Below, in pieces: positions 7,939-10,394 of a stretch of 10,394 nucleotides of DNA. Origin of the DNA: Verrucomicrobiales bacterium (GTDB lineage Bacteria > Verrucomicrobiota > Verrucomicrobiia > Verrucomicrobiales > SKLO01); contig SKLO01000067.1 in the NCBI GenBank assembly GCA_007123195.1, forward strand, positions 1-10,394, given 5' to 3'. Numbering within the stretch: the first letter of the stretch is position 1; each line of letters opens with the position of its first letter. The translations under genes and the position numbers were made by a program. The notes below the pieces were generated by a model. It was not told the origin of the DNA. It was given only the letters and a program-made list of their open reading frames with translations, and did no database searches.

Positions 7939-8493
7939 ATGAATCCAGATCCCTCCCCTGATCCGACCGCCGCCGCCTCCCAAGCGGCCAGGCCCGCACC
8001 CGCACCCGCACCTGCAACTGTTTCGTCCGGTCGCTGGCGCGCCGCGCTGGGGCTGGGCGGTTGGCTCCTGTTCACCTTCGCCGCCACCATCGGCGGGCTG
8101 GTCGGTGCTCCCGGCGAGTGGTATGCCGCGCTCGACAAACCGGCCTGGACCCCGCCGGGCTGGGTATTCGGCCCGGCCTGGACCCTGCTTTACACGATGA
8201 TGGCGGTGGCGGCCTGGCTGGTGTGGCTGCGCGGCGGGTTCGGCGCGCGGCGGGTGGAACTGACGGCCTACCTTGTCCAGTGGTTCCTGAACGCGCTGTG
8301 GACCCCGTTGTTCTTCGGCCTGCAACTACCGGGCTGGGCGTTGGTCGACATCGTCCTGCTGTGGCTGGCGGCGGCCCTCACCATGATCCTGTTCTTCCGC
8401 GCCCGGCGGCTGGCCGGCTGGCTGCTGGTGCCCTATCTGCTGTGGCTGGGGTTTGCCACCGCCCTCAATGCCGCCATCTGGCAGATGAACTGA
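7939..8493 (+). CDS. tspO: TspO/MBR family tryptophan-rich membrane protein
   Basis: A 184-residue membrane protein of the TspO/translocator-protein family, whose members bind porphyrins and other hydrophobic ligands and act in tetrapyrrole or stress signalling; the role in this organism is unknown. Five membrane helices are seen at about 37-56, 75-96, 107-127, 132-152 and 158-180, as the family requires. Signatures include W-Y-A-A-L-D-K-P-A-W-T-P-P-G-W (61-75), FGPAWTLLY (77-85), LNALWTPLFF, and a C-terminal FATALNAAIW. It contains 15 tryptophans. The first 30 or so residues are an added Pro/Ala-rich tail, partly encoded by four tandem CCCGCA-type hexamers at 7993-8016; typical members start near the first helix. 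The ATG at 7939 is chosen; a TTG two codons upstream (7933) is possible. No Shine-Dalgarno is seen. It lies between argG and alaS with gaps of 154 and 209 nt, so it is probably transcribed on its own. Confidence 0.9.
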   Translation: MNPDPSPDPTAAASQAARPAPAPAPATVSSGRWRAALGLGGWLLFTFAATIGGLVGAPGEWYAALDKPAWTPPGWVFGPAWTLLYTMMAVAAWLVWLRGGFGARRVELTAYLVQWFLNALWTPLFFGLQLPGWALVDIVLLWLAAALTMILFFRARRLAGWLLVPYLLWLGFATALNAAIWQMN

Positions 8494-8549
8494 GCGGCTG
8501 CGGGAGTTCGAAATCAACGGGGGGGAAATCCCGCCGTCCGCCGCCGGAT

Positions 8550-8561
8550 TCCCGGCCGGGA
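8550..8561. promoter_or_regulatory. Perfect 12-bp palindrome in the tspO-alaS gap
   Basis: TCCCGGCCGGGA is its own reverse complement, with GAT and ATC flanking it outside a one-base bulge. It sits 56 nt after the tspO stop and 141 nt before alaS. It could be an operator or part of a stem ending the tspO transcript, but no T-run follows. Two runs of seven G (8519-8525 and 8624-8630) flank it in the same gap, and GTGTGGCACAC (8630-8640) is a further palindrome nearer to alaS. Confidence 0.2.
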
Positions 8562-8702
8562 TCGCCTGCCCTGCACCCTCTTCCGAGGCCACCCGACGAT
8601 CCGGTTCGCGACTGGACGAGGGCGGGGGGGTGTGGCACACTCCGGGTCCCGCCGCCGCCGGCAGCCGCCCCGCCAAACCGGTCGCCGGCCGGGTCCCGAG
8701 CC

Positions 8703-10394
8703 ATGACATCCGCCGATATCCGCCAGAGCTTCCTCGATTTCTTCCGCGACCGCGGCCACACCATCGTGCCCAGCGCCAGCCTGCTGCCGCAGTCGCCCGG
8801 ACTGCTGTTCACCAACGCCGGCATGAACCCGTTCGTGCCCTACTTCCTCGGCACCCAGAAGAGCCCCTACGACCCGCCGCGAGTGGCCAACACCCAGAAG
8901 TGCATCCGCGCCGGCGGCAAGCACAACGATCTGGAGGACGTCGGTCTCGACACCTACCACCACACCCTGTTCGAGATGCTCGGCAACTGGTCGTTCGGCG
9001 ACTACTTCAAGGCCGAGGCAATCCAGTGGGCCTGGGACTACCTGACCGGCACGCTCGGTCTACCGCCGCAACGCCTCTACGCGACCGTCTACGCCCCGGA
9101 CAAGGCCAAGGGCGACCCGGCCGAGTTCGATCAGGAGGCCTGGGACCACTGGGCCGCCTGCTTCAGATCCGCCGGGCTCGACCCCGCCAAACACATCGTC
9201 GACGGCGGGGTGGACGACAATTTCTGGATGATGGGCGACACCGGTCCCTGCGGCCCGTGCTCGGAGGTGCACATGGACCTGACGCCCGCAGGCGACACCG
9301 GCGGCCGGTTGGTCAATGCCGACTCCGACTGCTGCATCGAGATCTGGAACCTGGTGTTCATCCAGTTCAATGCCGAGGCCGACGGCAGCTTCCGCCCCCT
9401 GCCCGCGCGCCACGTCGACACCGGCATGGGCTTCGAGCGCCTGTGCTCGATCCTGCAGAACACCGACGGCCTGCGCGACTTTTCCTCACGTGTTTCGAAC
9501 TACAACACCGACGTGTTCCGGCCGTTGTTCGCCACCCTGGAGGGGTTGTCGGGCAAGACCTACCGCGATGTCTACCCGGCCGATTCGGCAAGCGGCGCCG
9601 CCGGCGAGGACGCGGTCGCGGACGCGATCGCCTTCCGCGTGCTCGGCGACCACATCCGCACCCTGTCGCTCGCCATCGCCGACGGCATCCTGCCCGGCAA
9701 CACCGGCCGCAACTACGTCCTGCGCCGGATTCTGCGCCGCGCGGTTCGCTACGGCCGCCGGCTTGGCTTCAGCCGCGAGCAACGGGTGCTGCCGCCGCTG
9801 GTGGCGCCGCTGGTCGACACCCTCGGCGGGGTGTTCCCGGAACTGGTCCAGCGCCGCGACGTCATTGTCGAAACCCTGCAGCGCGAGGAGGATTCGTTCA
9901 ACGAAACCCTCGACCGCGGCCTGCGGTTGTTCGACCACGCCTCGGCGCAGCTGTCCGGACGCGGGGCGGCGTTCCCGCCGGCCAAGGCGTTCCAACTCTA
10001 CGACACCTACGGCTTCCCTCTCGACCTCACCCGGCTGCTGTGCCAGGAGCGCGGGTTCAGCCTCGACGAGGCCGCGGTCGAGGCGCTGATGGAACAGCAG
10101 CGCGAACGCTCGCGCGCCGGTGCCGCCGGCGAGGTGGTGCGCGCGGTCGACATCAGCACCGATGCCGTCACCGCGTTCACCGGCTTCGATCAGGACGAGA
10201 CCGACGCCGTCGTGCTCGAGTGCCATCAGCAGGGCGACTGGACCGCGGTAATCCCTGACAAAACTCCTTTTTATGCCGAGATGGGCGGTCAGGTGGCCGA
10301 CAGCGGAGTGCTGGTCACCAGCGACGGCGCCGAACTGGAGGTCGGCGCGGTCCAGCAGGTCGGCGGCGCCCGGGTCCATCTGGTCGAGTCCGCC
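8703..10394 (+). CDS. alaS: Alanyl-tRNA synthetase, C-terminal part off window
   Basis: It charges tRNA-Ala with alanine and edits mischarged Ser or Gly. The window holds 564 codons of a protein usually near 900 residues, cut by the right edge. The class II catalytic core is complete: FTNAGMNPF at 36-44, RAGGKHNDLEDVG at 69-81, HTLFEMLGNWSFGDYFK at 87-103, DNFWMMGDTGPCGPCSE at 172-188, EIWNLVFIQF at 213-222 and VDTGMGFERL at 238-247. The tRNA-recognition domain follows, with DHIRTLSLAIADGILPGNTG at 316-335 and the RRILRRAVRYGR helix. The start of the editing domain (TPFYAEMGGQVADSG, about residues 526-540) is in view; the HxxxH zinc site lies beyond the edge. GMNPFVPYFLG replaces the GMNQFKDVFLG usual in many bacteria, a variant I associate with Verrucomicrobiota and Planctomycetota. 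The ATG at 8703 starts at the first conserved helix. No clear Shine-Dalgarno. Confidence 0.97.
   Translation, partial: MTSADIRQSFLDFFRDRGHTIVPSASLLPQSPGLLFTNAGMNPFVPYFLGTQKSPYDPPRVANTQKCIRAGGKHNDLEDVGLDTYHHTLFEMLGNWSFGDYFKAEAIQWAWDYLTGTLGLPPQRLYATVYAPDKAKGDPAEFDQEAWDHWAACFRSAGLDPAKHIVDGGVDDNFWMMGDTGPCGPCSEVHMDLTPAGDTGGRLVNADSDCCIEIWNLVFIQFNAEADGSFRPLPARHVDTGMGFERLCSILQNTDGLRDFSSRVSNYNTDVFRPLFATLEGLSGKTYRDVYPADSASGAAGEDAVADAIAFRVLGDHIRTLSLAIADGILPGNTGRNYVLRRILRRAVRYGRRLGFSREQRVLPPLVAPLVDTLGGVFPELVQRRDVIVETLQREEDSFNETLDRGLRLFDHASAQLSGRGAAFPPAKAFQLYDTYGFPLDLTRLLCQERGFSLDEAAVEALMEQQRERSRAGAAGEVVRAVDISTDAVTAFTGFDQDETDAVVLECHQQGDWTAVIPDKTPFYAEMGGQVADSGVLVTSDGAELEVGAVQQVGGARVHLVESA

Overview
This is a GC-rich bacterial chromosome segment with ordinary, densely packed genes and no sign of plasmid, phage, insertion sequence or CRISPR. 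The protein sequences look most like Verrucomicrobiota, perhaps the Opitutia lineage. The ArgG and AlaS motif variants, the family of secreted PD40-propeller proteins, and the near absence of Shine-Dalgarno sequences in front of the starts all fit. This placement comes from recalled family resemblance and was not tested by a search.

Layout. Four genes run leftwards: a secreted PD40/TolB-type beta-propeller protein (cut by the left edge), a GNAT acetyltransferase, citramalate synthase (cimA), and a membrane glycosyltransferase of the GT39/ArnT-like type. Three genes run rightwards from a divergent start at about 6.3-6.5 kb: argininosuccinate synthase (argG), a TspO/MBR tryptophan-rich membrane protein, and alanyl-tRNA synthetase (alaS, cut by the right edge). 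GNAT lies 52 nt downstream of cimA and may be co-transcribed with it. The other genes are separated by about 150-560 nt and probably have their own promoters.

Function. Three genes belong to amino-acid supply and use: cimA (first committed step of the pyruvate/citramalate route to isoleucine), argG (arginine) and alaS (tRNA charging). The membrane and secreted proteins have no obvious link to these. Nothing here looks like a defence or biosynthetic gene cluster.

Most notable. The 564-nt gap between the propeller gene and the GNAT gene contains a REPIN-like element at 1457-1624. Two copies of a GTAG-headed imperfect palindrome face each other in inverted orientation, with a perfect small hairpin at the centre of symmetry. 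This is the architecture of REP elements mobilised by RAYT transposases. Weaker observations are a possible isoleucine-rich leader peptide upstream of cimA and a candidate promoter placed so close to the glycosyltransferase start that its mRNA would be nearly leaderless.
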